From Pseudomonadota bacterium (GTDB lineage: Bacteria; Pseudomonadota; Gammaproteobacteria; Burkholderiales; Burkholderiaceae_A): a stretch of 18,262 nt of DNA. The notes beneath the pieces are model-generated. The model saw only the letters and a program-made list of their open reading frames with translations, did not search any database and was not told where the DNA came from. Where the stretch lies: positions 4,074 to 22,335 of the forward strand of contig NYVY01000004.1 in NCBI GenBank assembly GCA_002684875.1, written 5' to 3'. The translations under genes and the position numbers were made by a program. Positions 7,636 through 15,863 of this stretch are shown here, in pieces; position 1 is the stretch's first letter, and each line of letters opens with the position of its first letter.

Positions 7636-8583
7636 ATGAAAACGAGTTCTCTGCATGAAAATTCACTTTTTTACAGATTTATCCGACCTGATTTGTTACA
7701 AAGCTGCAGCTTTCCCTATTTTTCTACCAGGGTTTTATTTTTTTTAGCTCTTATTCTTCCTGGAACCATCTGTACTGCGATGAGTGTTGAAGGAATCGTC
7801 CACCCCGAGTCAGCGTTTACAACAAGGGATGGTAGAATTTTTATTAGTGAGATTGGAAAGGTAGGAGTAAACGGGGATGGAAGGATTTTAGAAGTTTTTA
7901 CTGATGGTAAAAAGAAAGTGGTCGCCAGTGGTTTAAATGACCCAAAAGGACTTCTGGTAGAAGGAAATACAATCTATGTAACAGATATCGACGAGGTAAA
8001 GAAGGTAACGTTTGATGGAAAAGTTAAATCTTGGTTGGGATCAAAAGACTTTCCAAGAGAAATCACATTTTTAAATGATTTAACAATCGATAGAAACACA
8101 ATCATCTACGTTTCTGATAGTGGAGAAGTAAAACAAGGAGAGAGAAGCGGCGGTGCAGTTTATCGTGTATCTCCCAACGGAAAGGTTTCCCTTGTCGTAG
8201 ATAGTGTAAATGATCCAAATATTCAGGCTCCTAATGGTCTCTTAGCCTTTCAGAGAGGTTATTTAACGGTAGCGGATTTTACGACTGGTGTTTTATCTCG
8301 AATTCGCCTTCGAAATTCGTCAGTGGAAAAAATGGCAACTGGTTTTGGAGGTGGGGACGGACTAGCCTTTGCGGGTACTAAGCTTTATATTTCTGACTGG
8401 AAAGGTGGAAAGATTTGGAGTCTCGACTTAACTACACCAACACAAGAACCTAAATTAGTTAAGGATGGTTTTATTAACCCAGCAGATATAGATGTCACTT
8501 CAGACGGAAAATTCATCGTTGTGCCTGAGATGATGAAAGCTAAACCAGGGGGAGGAAGGGTAACGTTCGTGCCCATCAAATAA
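7636..8583 (+). CDS. exported SMP-30/gluconolactonase-like beta-propeller protein
   Basis: This 315-residue protein has the SMP-30/gluconolactonase/LRE layout of a six-bladed propeller, with repeated [YF]hS-D turns. Candidate divalent-metal ligands by family analogy are Glu58 (HPESAF), Asn200 (APNGLL) and Asp241 (GGDGLAF), and Asn147-Asp148 (FLNDLTID) matches the substrate-site Asn-Asp of lactonases. Members hydrolyse sugar lactones or other esters; others only bind, and the substrate here is unknown. A hydrophobic segment (about 33-48, ending in TICTA) looks like a signal peptide with an unusually long leading part of about 32 residues. The ATG is nevertheless supported by AAGGAG 5 bp upstream. 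The protein is therefore probably periplasmic or anchored. It appears to be transcribed alone from its own promoter. Confidence 0.85.
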   Translation: MKTSSLHENSLFYRFIRPDLLQSCSFPYFSTRVLFFLALILPGTICTAMSVEGIVHPESAFTTRDGRIFISEIGKVGVNGDGRILEVFTDGKKKVVASGLNDPKGLLVEGNTIYVTDIDEVKKVTFDGKVKSWLGSKDFPREITFLNDLTIDRNTIIYVSDSGEVKQGERSGGAVYRVSPNGKVSLVVDSVNDPNIQAPNGLLAFQRGYLTVADFTTGVLSRIRLRNSSVEKMATGFGGGDGLAFAGTKLYISDWKGGKIWSLDLTTPTQEPKLVKDGFINPADIDVTSDGKFIVVPEMMKAKPGGGRVTFVPIK

Positions 8584-8586
8584 TTA

Positions 8587-8643
8587 ATGAAGTTTGCGCT
8601 GTTGTTAGTTTTTATAGGGTTGTTAATTTTTATCTTCATTTAA
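8587..8643 (+). CDS. doubtful 18-residue hydrophobic mini-ORF
   Basis: Three bases after the SMP-30-like stop, an ATG opens an 18-codon frame (MKFALLLVFIGLLIFIFI, TAA at 8641-8643) that would encode one short membrane helix. There is no Shine-Dalgarno, so it could only be translated by re-initiation after the upstream gene. T-rich DNA easily yields such hydrophobic frames, so chance is a serious alternative. Confidence 0.18.
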   Translation: MKFALLLVFIGLLIFIFI

Positions 8644-8700
8644 TTATGACGAAAAAAATAAAAAAGCCTTTTTCTTGATAGCCTGGTAATTGCTTAGGGG

Positions 8701-8725
8701 TTGTCCGCTAACGACCTATGGACAA
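8701..8725. repeat. short inverted repeat in intergenic spacer
   Basis: TTGTCC (8701-8706) and GGACAA (8720-8725) form a 6-bp stem around a 13-base loop. An overlapping pair, TTGCTT (8690-8695) and AAGCAA (8724-8729), can extend or compete with it. No T-run follows, so it is not a standard terminator. It could be an operator or an RNA structure upstream of the methyltransferase gene, or chance. The rest of the 194-bp spacer shows only A/T-rich sequence. Confidence 0.3.
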
Positions 8726-8777
8726 GCAAAACTATGTTAAACATCAAAGGTAGCGCATATTTATAAATATAACGATA

Positions 8778-9221
8778 ATGAATAAAATACATCCTCCGTT
8801 TCTTGCTTTAGCAAACATTAGTATTTTTTATTTTTCAAACTTTCTTATTTCATCGTTTGAGTTTTTTGGACAAACAGTGCTCGCCGCTATCGTTGGGTTA
8901 GAGGGTGTTATCATTATAATATTGTCAATCCGTCTTTTCAAAAAGGGAAACACCACAGTTAACCCCTTCAAATTGGATGAAACTTCCTCGTTAATAACAG
9001 AAGGAGTTTATAGGTTTACGAGAAATCCTATGTACCTTGGTTTGTCATCGATCCAATTAGGAGCGGCTATTTATTTTGGCTCTTATATTAGTCTGATCTT
9101 GATTCCAGTTTTTATTGTTTATATTACAAAAAAGCAAATTTATTTTGAAGAAATATCGTTAGAAAAAAAATTTGGACAAAATTTCTTAAAATATTCTGAC
9201 AGGGTTCGAAGATGGATTTAG
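8778..9221 (+). CDS. isoprenylcysteine carboxylmethyltransferase-like membrane protein
   Basis: This 147-residue integral membrane protein belongs to the ICMT/PEMT-like methyltransferase group. It has about four hydrophobic segments, the family motif GVYRFTRNPMYLG (residues 76-88), which contributes to S-adenosylmethionine binding, and the C-terminal E-E-x2-L...KFG...Y...RVRRWI block (about 124-147). Bacterial members have mostly unknown substrates; protein prenylcysteine is not expected, and phospholipids or small molecules are possible. ATG8778 has no evident Shine-Dalgarno, but the N-terminus (KIHPPFLALA) matches the family start. AT-rich TATAAA/TATAAC hexamers at 8762-8773 could be a -10, which would make the message almost leaderless. 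Its TAG stop overlaps the stop of the convergent flippase-like gene. Confidence 0.8.
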   Translation: MNKIHPPFLALANISIFYFSNFLISSFEFFGQTVLAAIVGLEGVIIIILSIRLFKKGNTTVNPFKLDETSSLITEGVYRFTRNPMYLGLSSIQLGAAIYFGSYISLILIPVFIVYITKKQIYFEEISLEKKFGQNFLKYSDRVRRWI

Positions 9222-10498
9222 GAATACTTGATATGATTATGTAGAGTCTTTTTCAGTACTCTTAAACTATCTGTCCTTAACAAGAAAACTGTTAGCCAAG
9301 GGAGTAAACCGCAAATGACAGTGGCGACAATCCAGTTTGAATATTGCAAACAAAGAAGAGTAAGGCATACAGTGAGCAATAATTCAAAAAGATTAAATTT
9401 AAAACCGCTTTTATAGCTTCTTTTAATAGTTTGACCAAAGCCAACTGTTGTAAGAAAGGCAAAAGCAGTAGCTCTTGAAAGTAACATTAATACAAACGGA
9501 AGGACTTGGGTAAATGATACAGAATTGAAAAGGGTAGAACAAATAAAAAAACATATACCAAGACCAATAAAAAAACCAATTATCAATAATGTCGATACCC
9601 AATTAGAATAACTTAACAATTTTTTTGGTTCTTCTTTTATCCAACTATAAACATGACTTCCCCAGGCCATTTGTATGGCTGTGAAGTATAAAAGTACTAT
9701 TGGTTCTGAAAGTTTTACACTGATTCCTAGTAACCCTCCAATAGTATCGCTCGAGAGCCATTTAAAACCACCCATAACTATTGCATCAGATGCGTACCTG
9801 CAGAGAAGTGATGCAAGAAAAAAACTACCCATCTTTAAGGCTCGACGAACAAAAGTGTAGTCAATGCTAAGTCCTGAATGGATATTAGATTTTGACCAAA
9901 GAAAAATACAAATCGTTGTAAGGCTTAACGCCGTACCCGTGTAGAAACTTAGTAAGAAATCTAATCCTGCGAAAAGAAAAGTTTCAAAAAAAAGAAAAAA
10001 GATGACTGTTTGAACAATCGCCATATTAGCCAACACGTCGGCCATTTTGTTTATTCTCAAGTCAGTTTGAAATATTACATAAAGATTAGTCGAAATACAT
10101 AAAAGAGGCATGACGAAGAGAACAGATGTGTTGTTCCACTCCTCATACATTGATAATATATAAAACGGCACCATGACAATGATTCCAGCAAGCCCACCGG
10201 TCAAAGCTAGTACAATGAGCGAAGTTTTTAATGCTTTTGACCTTTGACTTAGCCCTAGATCAGTAACCTCTTGCATATATCCTGGCTTAATACCGACTTG
10301 ACTAAAACAAGATATTAAGACCAACGTGGAAGATAAAACTGCCCATTCAATAAAATCACCGCCTTCTAAGTAGTTCGGACTTCGAAATATGACCCAAAAG
10401 TTAGACAAAAAACCTGGGATCGCAGCAATTGAAAAAAACTTCCATGACCGTAAAAAAAAAAGTTTCTCTTCTTTAAAACCTTTAACAGCAAAAGACAT
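9218..10498 (-). CDS. polytopic membrane protein, polysaccharide flippase (Wzx/MATE)-like
   Basis: This 426-residue protein has about twelve hydrophobic segments separated by short charged loops. The pattern resembles the oligosaccharide flippase (Wzx, MOP superfamily) group, which moves lipid-linked glycans across the inner membrane. The early FFSIAAIPGFLSNFW segment, the SQVGIKPGYMQ stretch after the second span and the mid-protein SFFLASLLCRYASDAIVMG segment fit this assignment. No catalytic motif is expected. The ATG (10496-10498) directly abuts the tesA stop with no spacer and no Shine-Dalgarno, so translation is probably coupled to tesA. No glycosyltransferase genes are nearby, so the transported substrate cannot be inferred. 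The call rests on general resemblance, and another MOP-type transporter is possible. Confidence 0.65.
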   Translation of the reverse strand: MSFAVKGFKEEKLFFLRSWKFFSIAAIPGFLSNFWVIFRSPNYLEGGDFIEWAVLSSTLVLISCFSQVGIKPGYMQEVTDLGLSQRSKALKTSLIVLALTGGLAGIIVMVPFYILSMYEEWNNTSVLFVMPLLCISTNLYVIFQTDLRINKMADVLANMAIVQTVIFFLFFETFLFAGLDFLLSFYTGTALSLTTICIFLWSKSNIHSGLSIDYTFVRRALKMGSFFLASLLCRYASDAIVMGGFKWLSSDTIGGLLGISVKLSEPIVLLYFTAIQMAWGSHVYSWIKEEPKKLLSYSNWVSTLLIIGFFIGLGICFFICSTLFNSVSFTQVLPFVLMLLSRATAFAFLTTVGFGQTIKRSYKSGFKFNLFELLLTVCLTLLCLQYSNWIVATVICGLLPWLTVFLLRTDSLRVLKKTLHNHIKYS

Positions 10499-11116
10499 TT
10501 AATTTGTCAACATTACACTTAGAGCGTCCCAAACCGTTGCTAATATTATTTTTTGGGCCGCCTCATTGGGGTGAATCTGGTCTGACAAAAAAAATGAAGG
10601 ATCAGTTTCAAACCCAACCAGTAATGTAGGAATATAGTTTGAGTTAGTTTCGCTAGCAATAAGTGAAAAAGCATTGGAAAAATTTTCGGCGTATACAGGT
10701 CCATAATTTGGTGGAATTCTTATACCCACGAGCAAACACTTACCACCTTTTTGTTTTATTTTTTCTACCATTTTTCTTAAGTTAAACATCATGGTTTTTA
10801 TTGATAGTCCTCGCAATCCATCATTAGCTCCTAACTCTAGAATAACAACGGTGGGGTTAATGCTTTCGAGGGCTTTTTCTATTCGTCTTACCCCACCAGC
10901 AGTTGTTTCTCCTGATATACTCTTATTTATGACTTTAGCTTTTATCTTTTTTTCTTTAAGTTTTTTTCTAAGTAATTCAACCCAACCATCGTGTCTATCA
11001 ATTCCATAAGCGCTCGAAAGACTGTCACCGAATATCATAATGCGGTCGTCAGCATTAATTTTTGAACAAACAAGGAAAAAAAGGACACAAAGGAGAAGAC
11101 TTTTAGTTTTTATCAT
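10499..11116 (-). CDS. tesA: exported GDSL esterase / acyl-CoA thioesterase I-lysophospholipase (TesA-like arylesterase)
   Basis: This 205-residue SGNH hydrolase has all four blocks. These are GDSLS with nucleophile Ser32, SGETTAGG with oxyanion Gly69, GAND with Asn98, and SDQIHPN with the catalytic Asp179 and His182. Residues 1-22 form a signal peptide (a short basic start, then LLLCVLFFLVC, cleavage probably after INA), so the enzyme acts in the periplasm. TesA family members cleave acyl thioesters, lysophospholipids and aryl esters. The gene is divergent from ybbA across 27 bp, the same partnership as tesA/ybbA in E. coli. The ATG (11114-11116) has no clear ribosome site. The downstream flippase-like gene starts at the next base after its stop. 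Confidence 0.93.
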   Translation of the reverse strand: MIKTKSLLLCVLFFLVCSKINADDRIMIFGDSLSSAYGIDRHDGWVELLRKKLKEKKIKAKVINKSISGETTAGGVRRIEKALESINPTVVILELGANDGLRGLSIKTMMFNLRKMVEKIKQKGGKCLLVGIRIPPNYGPVYAENFSNAFSLIASETNSNYIPTLLVGFETDPSFFLSDQIHPNEAAQKIILATVWDALSVMLTN

Positions 11117-11134
11117 AATTAAGTTAGAAAAAAG

Positions 11135-11164
11135 GTATTAAAATTGGTAACAAAACAAACTCAA
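11135..11164 (-). promoter_or_regulatory. candidate promoter for tesA on the minus strand
   Basis: Read on the minus strand, TTGAGT (11164-11159) and TAATAC (11140-11135) are 18 bp apart. This would start transcription near 11128 with a leader of about 11 bases. The -35 would lie inside the first codons of ybbA, which the 27-bp spacer would force. The match is only moderate; no comparable plus-strand promoter for ybbA was found. Confidence 0.25.
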
Positions 11165-11824
11165 GCTATTTCTATAGAATCAGTTTCAAAGATTATACAC
11201 AACGGTACTAATAAACTGGATATTTTGAAAAACATTTCTTTTAGAGTAGAAAAAGGAGAATCACTGGCGATTTTAGGGCCCTCTGGGTGCGGAAAATCAA
11301 CCCTTTTAAATATTCTTGCAGGCTTAGATGTCCCATCAAGTGGAATAGTTCGGTGGTACGGAAAAAATATTTCAATTTTGGGTGAGGAAGAACGTGCAAA
11401 GATGAGAAACGGTGTCCTTGGGTTTGTTTTCCAAGACTTCAATCTTGTTAATCACATCACCGTTTTAGAAAACGTTATGCTCCCCTTGGAATTAGCAAAT
11501 TTAAGAAATCCAAAAAAGGTTGCTTTAGGTTTTTTGAAAACAGTCGGTTTGGATGATAGAGTAAGTCACTTACCAAAAACACTATCAGGTGGTGAAAAAC
11601 AAAGAGTAGCACTTGCGAGAGCTTTTGTTGCCAATCCCGATTTTATTTTCGCAGACGAGCCCACTGGGAGTTTGGATCAGAACAACGGTAGAGTCATCGA
11701 GAATTTACTCTTTGATATCAACGAAAAAAGTGATACCACATTGATTGTTGTAACTCATGATGTCCGATTTGCAGAAAGGTGTTCAAAAAGGATTAAGTTA
11801 ACTGCAGGGGAGGTTCTAACTTAG
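11144..11824 (+). CDS. ybbA: ABC transporter ATP-binding protein YbbA (LolD/MacB family), TTG start
   Basis: This 226-residue ATPase is of the LolD/MacB/FtsE type. Motifs are Walker A GPSGCGKST (45-53), Q-loop Gln97 in FVFQDF, signature LSGGE (148-152), Walker B FIFADEP with Asp171-Glu172, and switch His205 in VTHD. The EEERAKMR...GFVFQDFNLV segment resembles E. coli YbbA closely, and the gene is divergent from tesA as in E. coli. Such ATPases normally power an FtsX-like permease (YbbP), but none follows here. The start is TTG11144 with AAAGG at 11131-11135, 8 bp upstream; there is no suitable ATG. The purL ATG begins two bases after the stop codon (one-base gap). Confidence 0.9.
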   Translation: MVTKQTQAISIESVSKIIHNGTNKLDILKNISFRVEKGESLAILGPSGCGKSTLLNILAGLDVPSSGIVRWYGKNISILGEEERAKMRNGVLGFVFQDFNLVNHITVLENVMLPLELANLRNPKKVALGFLKTVGLDDRVSHLPKTLSGGEKQRVALARAFVANPDFIFADEPTGSLDQNNGRVIENLLFDINEKSDTTLIVVTHDVRFAERCSKRIKLTAGEVLT

Positions 11825-11825
11825 T

Positions 11826-14800
11826 ATGAATACGTTTGCATTTAAATCGGATTTTGATTATTCATTTAGTTTTGGCAACTTAAAGGATAGCCCAGAAAGT
11901 TCTTCATTTGATTCATTACAGGCAATTAAATCGTTTAATGTAATCGTTTTCTCATCAAATTTGACCAGCCAAGATTTTATAGAGGCTGGTCATAATTCAT
12001 TTTTTAATCTTTTTAAAATAGTTGATGAATCTTTATTAACTAGAAAAAACCTTTCTGAGAATAGTAATTACTCTTTTTTGTTTATTACGCCCCGTCGAAA
12101 TACAGTTTCTCCTTGGTCCAGTAAGGCACAAACAATCATAGAAAATATTTGTAGTGATGAAATCCAGAAGGTGGAGTTGGGTAGATGTATAGTTTTTTCA
12201 GATGATTCTCAAGCCATTCATTCTGACATGGTTGAGATTTCGGATAGTTTTAAAAAATTTCTTGTATCAATTAACTTCTTTGATCCACTTATCGAAAGTT
12301 GTCAACTTAATGAAATTCCTCAATCCCTGCAGTTTCATGGAACAAAAGAGACTGAGATTATTGATTATGATCCTGATTCTATTTCGAGATATAGCAAAAA
12401 ATACGGATTAGCTCTCTCTCAGGAGGAAATATATTATGTCTCAGAGTTTTATAAAAGAATAAATAGGAAAATTAGTGATTTAGAGCTAATGATGTTTGCT
12501 CAAGTTAATTCAGAGCATTGCAGGCACAAAATATTCAATTCTAATTTTGTTACAAATGGAAGTGTCACAAAAAAAACTCCCTTTCAGCTCATTAAAGAAA
12601 CTTATAAAAAAAATAGTGATGGGGTAGAGATCGCCTATATAGATAATGCAGCTGTTGTTACTGGATTTAACGGTAAGAGATTATTTCCAAAAAAAAATGA
12701 CGACTGGAAGTATAGCGTCTCTGAGGGAATAAATGATTTTACTTTCAAAGCTGAAACTCACAACCACCCAACTGGAATTTCTCCATTTCCAGGGGCGGCA
12801 ACTGGAGCAGGGGGAGAAATCAGGGACGAGTCTGCCACTGGCAAAGGAGGATTTCCTATTGCAGGTTTCGTTGGTTTTACAGTTTCAAAATTAGACTTTG
12901 AAGAATCTTATTTCTCAGATGGTAGAGCAACAAGCCTAGGAATTATGACACAGGGCCCTCTTGGATCCTCCGACTTTAGTAATGAGTTTGGACGACCAAC
13001 GGTGTGTGGTTATTTTCGCTCATTTGAAGAATACTACGATGGACAGTACTGGGGTTTTCATAAGCCAATAATGTTTGCTGGAGGGGTAGGATTAATTGGT
13101 CGAGAGAATATAAAAAAAGGGAAAATAAAAACGGGAGACTTATTGATAGTTCTTGGTGGTCCTTCTTTTAGAATTGGCGTTGGCGGAGGTGCCTCTTCTT
13201 CCTCCACATCAGGGATTAACTCTTTAGAGTTAGATTATAACTCCGTTCAAAGGGGAAACCCTGAAATGCAAAGGAGAGTCCAAGAGGTAATCAATTTTTG
13301 TGCAGATCAAGGGGAAAGTAACCCTATTATTTCGATACATGATGTAGGTGCGGGGGGTCTTTCAAATGCAATACCTGAGATCGCTTTTGATGGAAAAAAG
13401 GGGGTAATCGTTGATTTTGATAGGATACCAGTTTCTGACCATTCAATGAATCCTTGTGAAATTTGGACAAATGAATCTCAGGAGAGGTATGTTTTGGCTA
13501 TCAATAAAAAAGACCTAAATGACTTTAAAGACCTGTGTACACGAGAAAAAGCACCTTTTGAGGTAATAGGAAAATTTACAGACGGGAATGAACTCACTGT
13601 TGAATCAAAAGAATTTATAAGTACCGCTATATTCCCAATAAAACTTCCCCTAGATTTCTTGTTAGGGAAAAAGATTGAGTTAGTCCGAAAAGCGGAGAAG
13701 AGACAGGAATTTGTAGATAAAAAGTCGTATGAATTGCCTGATTCATTAGTTGAAATCGCTGAAAAAGTTTTGATGGACCCTTCCGTTGCTTCAAAAAGCT
13801 TTTTAGTGACTATTGGAGACAGAACAGTTGGAGGGTTAACGTGTCGCGACCAAATGGTCGGTCCTTGGCAAATACCTGTGGCCGACTGCGCTGTTATGAG
13901 TATTGATTACGAGACAGATAGAGGAGTTTCTATCGGTTTAGGGGAAAGACCTCCCCTTGCGTTATTCAATGTTGAGGCTTCAATCAGGATGTCCCTTGGA
14001 GAATTAATTACCAATATTTTTGCCTCTCCAGTCCCTAAATTATCTGACATAAAGCTCTCCGCGAATTGGATGGCATCAGTTCAAAATGAAAACGATAATT
14101 ACGACTTGTTTACAGCTGTAAAAAGTTTAAGTGAGATTTGTGTAAAGCTTGAAATGTCTATCCCAGTTGGGAAAGATTCGCTTTCAATGAGTTCTGTAAG
14201 AAAAAAGGGAAGTGGTTATGAACGAGTCACTTCACCGATTTCATTGAATTTGGCCGGGGTTTCCCCGTTAATGTCAACGGAAAATACTTGGACTCCATGC
14301 TTAAGGAGAGACTTAAATGATACAGTTTTAGTTTTTTTAGATTTAGGAAATGGAAATAATAGAATTAGAGGCTCTGTTTTTCAAAAAATATTAGAGGTTA
14401 GCGAAGGGAATTGTCCTGATATGGATGATATAAATCTTATTAAATCCTTTACATCAGCTTTAATAAGTATTAGAGAAAAGGAAAATAGCGATCCTTCCAA
14501 TAAAATGGTTTATGCTTATCACGACCGGTCCGATGGAGGTCTTTTTGTTACTCTTTGTGAAATGGCGTTTGCAGGAAGAGTTGGTTTGACAGTTAATTTG
14601 GATTTGTTAACAATTGATGAGTTCGCCAAAGACTGGGGTGATTTTAAAATCAAAGCTGATCAAGTATCAACAAGAAGAGAAGATCTAACTTTGAATGCAC
14701 TTTTCAACGAAGAGCTCGGAGTTGTTTTACAGACAACCAAAAAGAAAAGAGCTGAACTATTAAAAACATTTAGGGACTTTGGGTTAGCTGCCAGAGCTTT

Positions 14801-15863
14801 TGAGATAGGTAGTTTAAATGACACAGATGAAATCGTTTTATACAGAGATGCAAAATGCATATTTAGGGAAAAAAGACCGAAATTAGAAAATATTTGGTCT
14901 GATGTTTCATACAAAATTTCAAGAAATAGAGATAATTCACGTTGTGCAAAGGAAGAAATTGAGAGTATTTTAGAGACAACCTCGCCCAACGAAATTATGA
15001 ACCAGAGAATGGGAAATAGATTGGAAAAAATTATTAAAAGATTTGGTGAAAAAAATATTTTGTTATTTTCCTCAAAAACAAAAAAAGCTCCGAAAGTTGC
15101 AATATTAAGAGACCAGGGTGTTAACGGGCATTTAGAAATGGCAGCTGCATTTCACTACAACGGTTTTGAATGTTATGACATTCATTTAAAAGACCTTTTA
15201 GAGAAAAAAACTGAGCTCTCAATTTTTGATGGCTTGGCAGTGAGTGGAGGTTTTACTTATGGAGATGTTTTAGGGCCTGGAAGAGGCTGGGCGCAATCTG
15301 TTTTAACTAATAAATTTTTAGAACAACAATTTAAATCGTTTTTTTTTGATAAAAATAAATTTGTTATTGGCGTTTGTAATGGGTGCCAATTTTTGAGTGA
15401 GTTGAGCGTAATTTTGCCAGGGGGAGCAGGATATTGGCCTAAGTTCGAACAAAATAGTTCACGGAGGTTTGAAGCAAGACAGTCATTAGTAGAAATATTA
15501 CCAAGTCAGTCAATTTTTTTGAATGGGCTCGAAAATTTAATTTTACCCGTTAGTAGTTCTCATGGTCACGGCAAAGTAGAGGGTTCTAGTGAAAATACAA
15601 TGGAGAGTGTCTCGGTAATGAAATTTGTAGATTATGAGGGCGAAGTGACTAGCAGGTATCCCTATAATCCGAATGGTTCAAAAGACGGAATGACAGGGTT
15701 TTCATCTGAAGACGGAAGAATTCTTCTCATGATGCCACATCCAGAAAGGTCTTTTAGAACAAACCAACATTCATGGCTACCGTCGTCTTGGGATAACGAA
15801 AAAAAAATATCTCCTTGGGCATTAATTTTTCATAACGCTTTTGAATGGGTGATTAATAGATGA
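11826..15863 (+). CDS. purL: phosphoribosylformylglycinamidine synthase (FGAM synthase, large single-chain PurL)
   Basis: PurL catalyses step 4 of de novo purine synthesis: FGAR + glutamine + ATP to FGAM. At 1345 residues it is the large single-chain form (E. coli 1295), with an N-terminal PurS-like domain, a linker with NSEHCRHK (228-235), two AIR-synthase-like halves and a C-terminal class I glutaminase. The ATP/substrate motif ETHNHPT (310-316) and GGEIRDE (329-335) are intact. The glutaminase triad is Cys1184 (GVCNGCQ), His1305 and Glu1307 (HPER). The extra length over E. coli includes about 20 residues before FNEELG in the second half. The nearest purine-rich stretch, GGGGAGG (11807-11813), is 12 bp from the ATG inside ybbA, so coupling is likely. 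The stop overlaps the ybiT start (ATGA). Confidence 0.98.
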   Translation: MNTFAFKSDFDYSFSFGNLKDSPESSSFDSLQAIKSFNVIVFSSNLTSQDFIEAGHNSFFNLFKIVDESLLTRKNLSENSNYSFLFITPRRNTVSPWSSKAQTIIENICSDEIQKVELGRCIVFSDDSQAIHSDMVEISDSFKKFLVSINFFDPLIESCQLNEIPQSLQFHGTKETEIIDYDPDSISRYSKKYGLALSQEEIYYVSEFYKRINRKISDLELMMFAQVNSEHCRHKIFNSNFVTNGSVTKKTPFQLIKETYKKNSDGVEIAYIDNAAVVTGFNGKRLFPKKNDDWKYSVSEGINDFTFKAETHNHPTGISPFPGAATGAGGEIRDESATGKGGFPIAGFVGFTVSKLDFEESYFSDGRATSLGIMTQGPLGSSDFSNEFGRPTVCGYFRSFEEYYDGQYWGFHKPIMFAGGVGLIGRENIKKGKIKTGDLLIVLGGPSFRIGVGGGASSSSTSGINSLELDYNSVQRGNPEMQRRVQEVINFCADQGESNPIISIHDVGAGGLSNAIPEIAFDGKKGVIVDFDRIPVSDHSMNPCEIWTNESQERYVLAINKKDLNDFKDLCTREKAPFEVIGKFTDGNELTVESKEFISTAIFPIKLPLDFLLGKKIELVRKAEKRQEFVDKKSYELPDSLVEIAEKVLMDPSVASKSFLVTIGDRTVGGLTCRDQMVGPWQIPVADCAVMSIDYETDRGVSIGLGERPPLALFNVEASIRMSLGELITNIFASPVPKLSDIKLSANWMASVQNENDNYDLFTAVKSLSEICVKLEMSIPVGKDSLSMSSVRKKGSGYERVTSPISLNLAGVSPLMSTENTWTPCLRRDLNDTVLVFLDLGNGNNRIRGSVFQKILEVSEGNCPDMDDINLIKSFTSALISIREKENSDPSNKMVYAYHDRSDGGLFVTLCEMAFAGRVGLTVNLDLLTIDEFAKDWGDFKIKADQVSTRREDLTLNALFNEELGVVLQTTKKKRAELLKTFRDFGLAARAFEIGSLNDTDEIVLYRDAKCIFREKRPKLENIWSDVSYKISRNRDNSRCAKEEIESILETTSPNEIMNQRMGNRLEKIIKRFGEKNILLFSSKTKKAPKVAILRDQGVNGHLEMAAAFHYNGFECYDIHLKDLLEKKTELSIFDGLAVSGGFTYGDVLGPGRGWAQSVLTNKFLEQQFKSFFFDKNKFVIGVCNGCQFLSELSVILPGGAGYWPKFEQNSSRRFEARQSLVEILPSQSIFLNGLENLILPVSSSHGHGKVEGSSENTMESVSVMKFVDYEGEVTSRYPYNPNGSKDGMTGFSSEDGRILLMMPHPERSFRTNQHSWLPSSWDNEKKISPWALIFHNAFEWVINR

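Noticed and set aside
8651..8680. A/T-rich stretch AAAAA-GCC-TTTTT as a rho-independent terminator of the SMP-30-like gene
   Set aside because: The stem would be only five A:T pairs with a three-base loop and no GC-rich core; too weak to call.
9243..9262. AGAGT...ACTCT hairpin near the convergent gene ends as a terminator
   Set aside because: It is a 5-bp stem with a 10-base loop and no T-run on the relevant strand, and it lies inside the flippase-like coding region.
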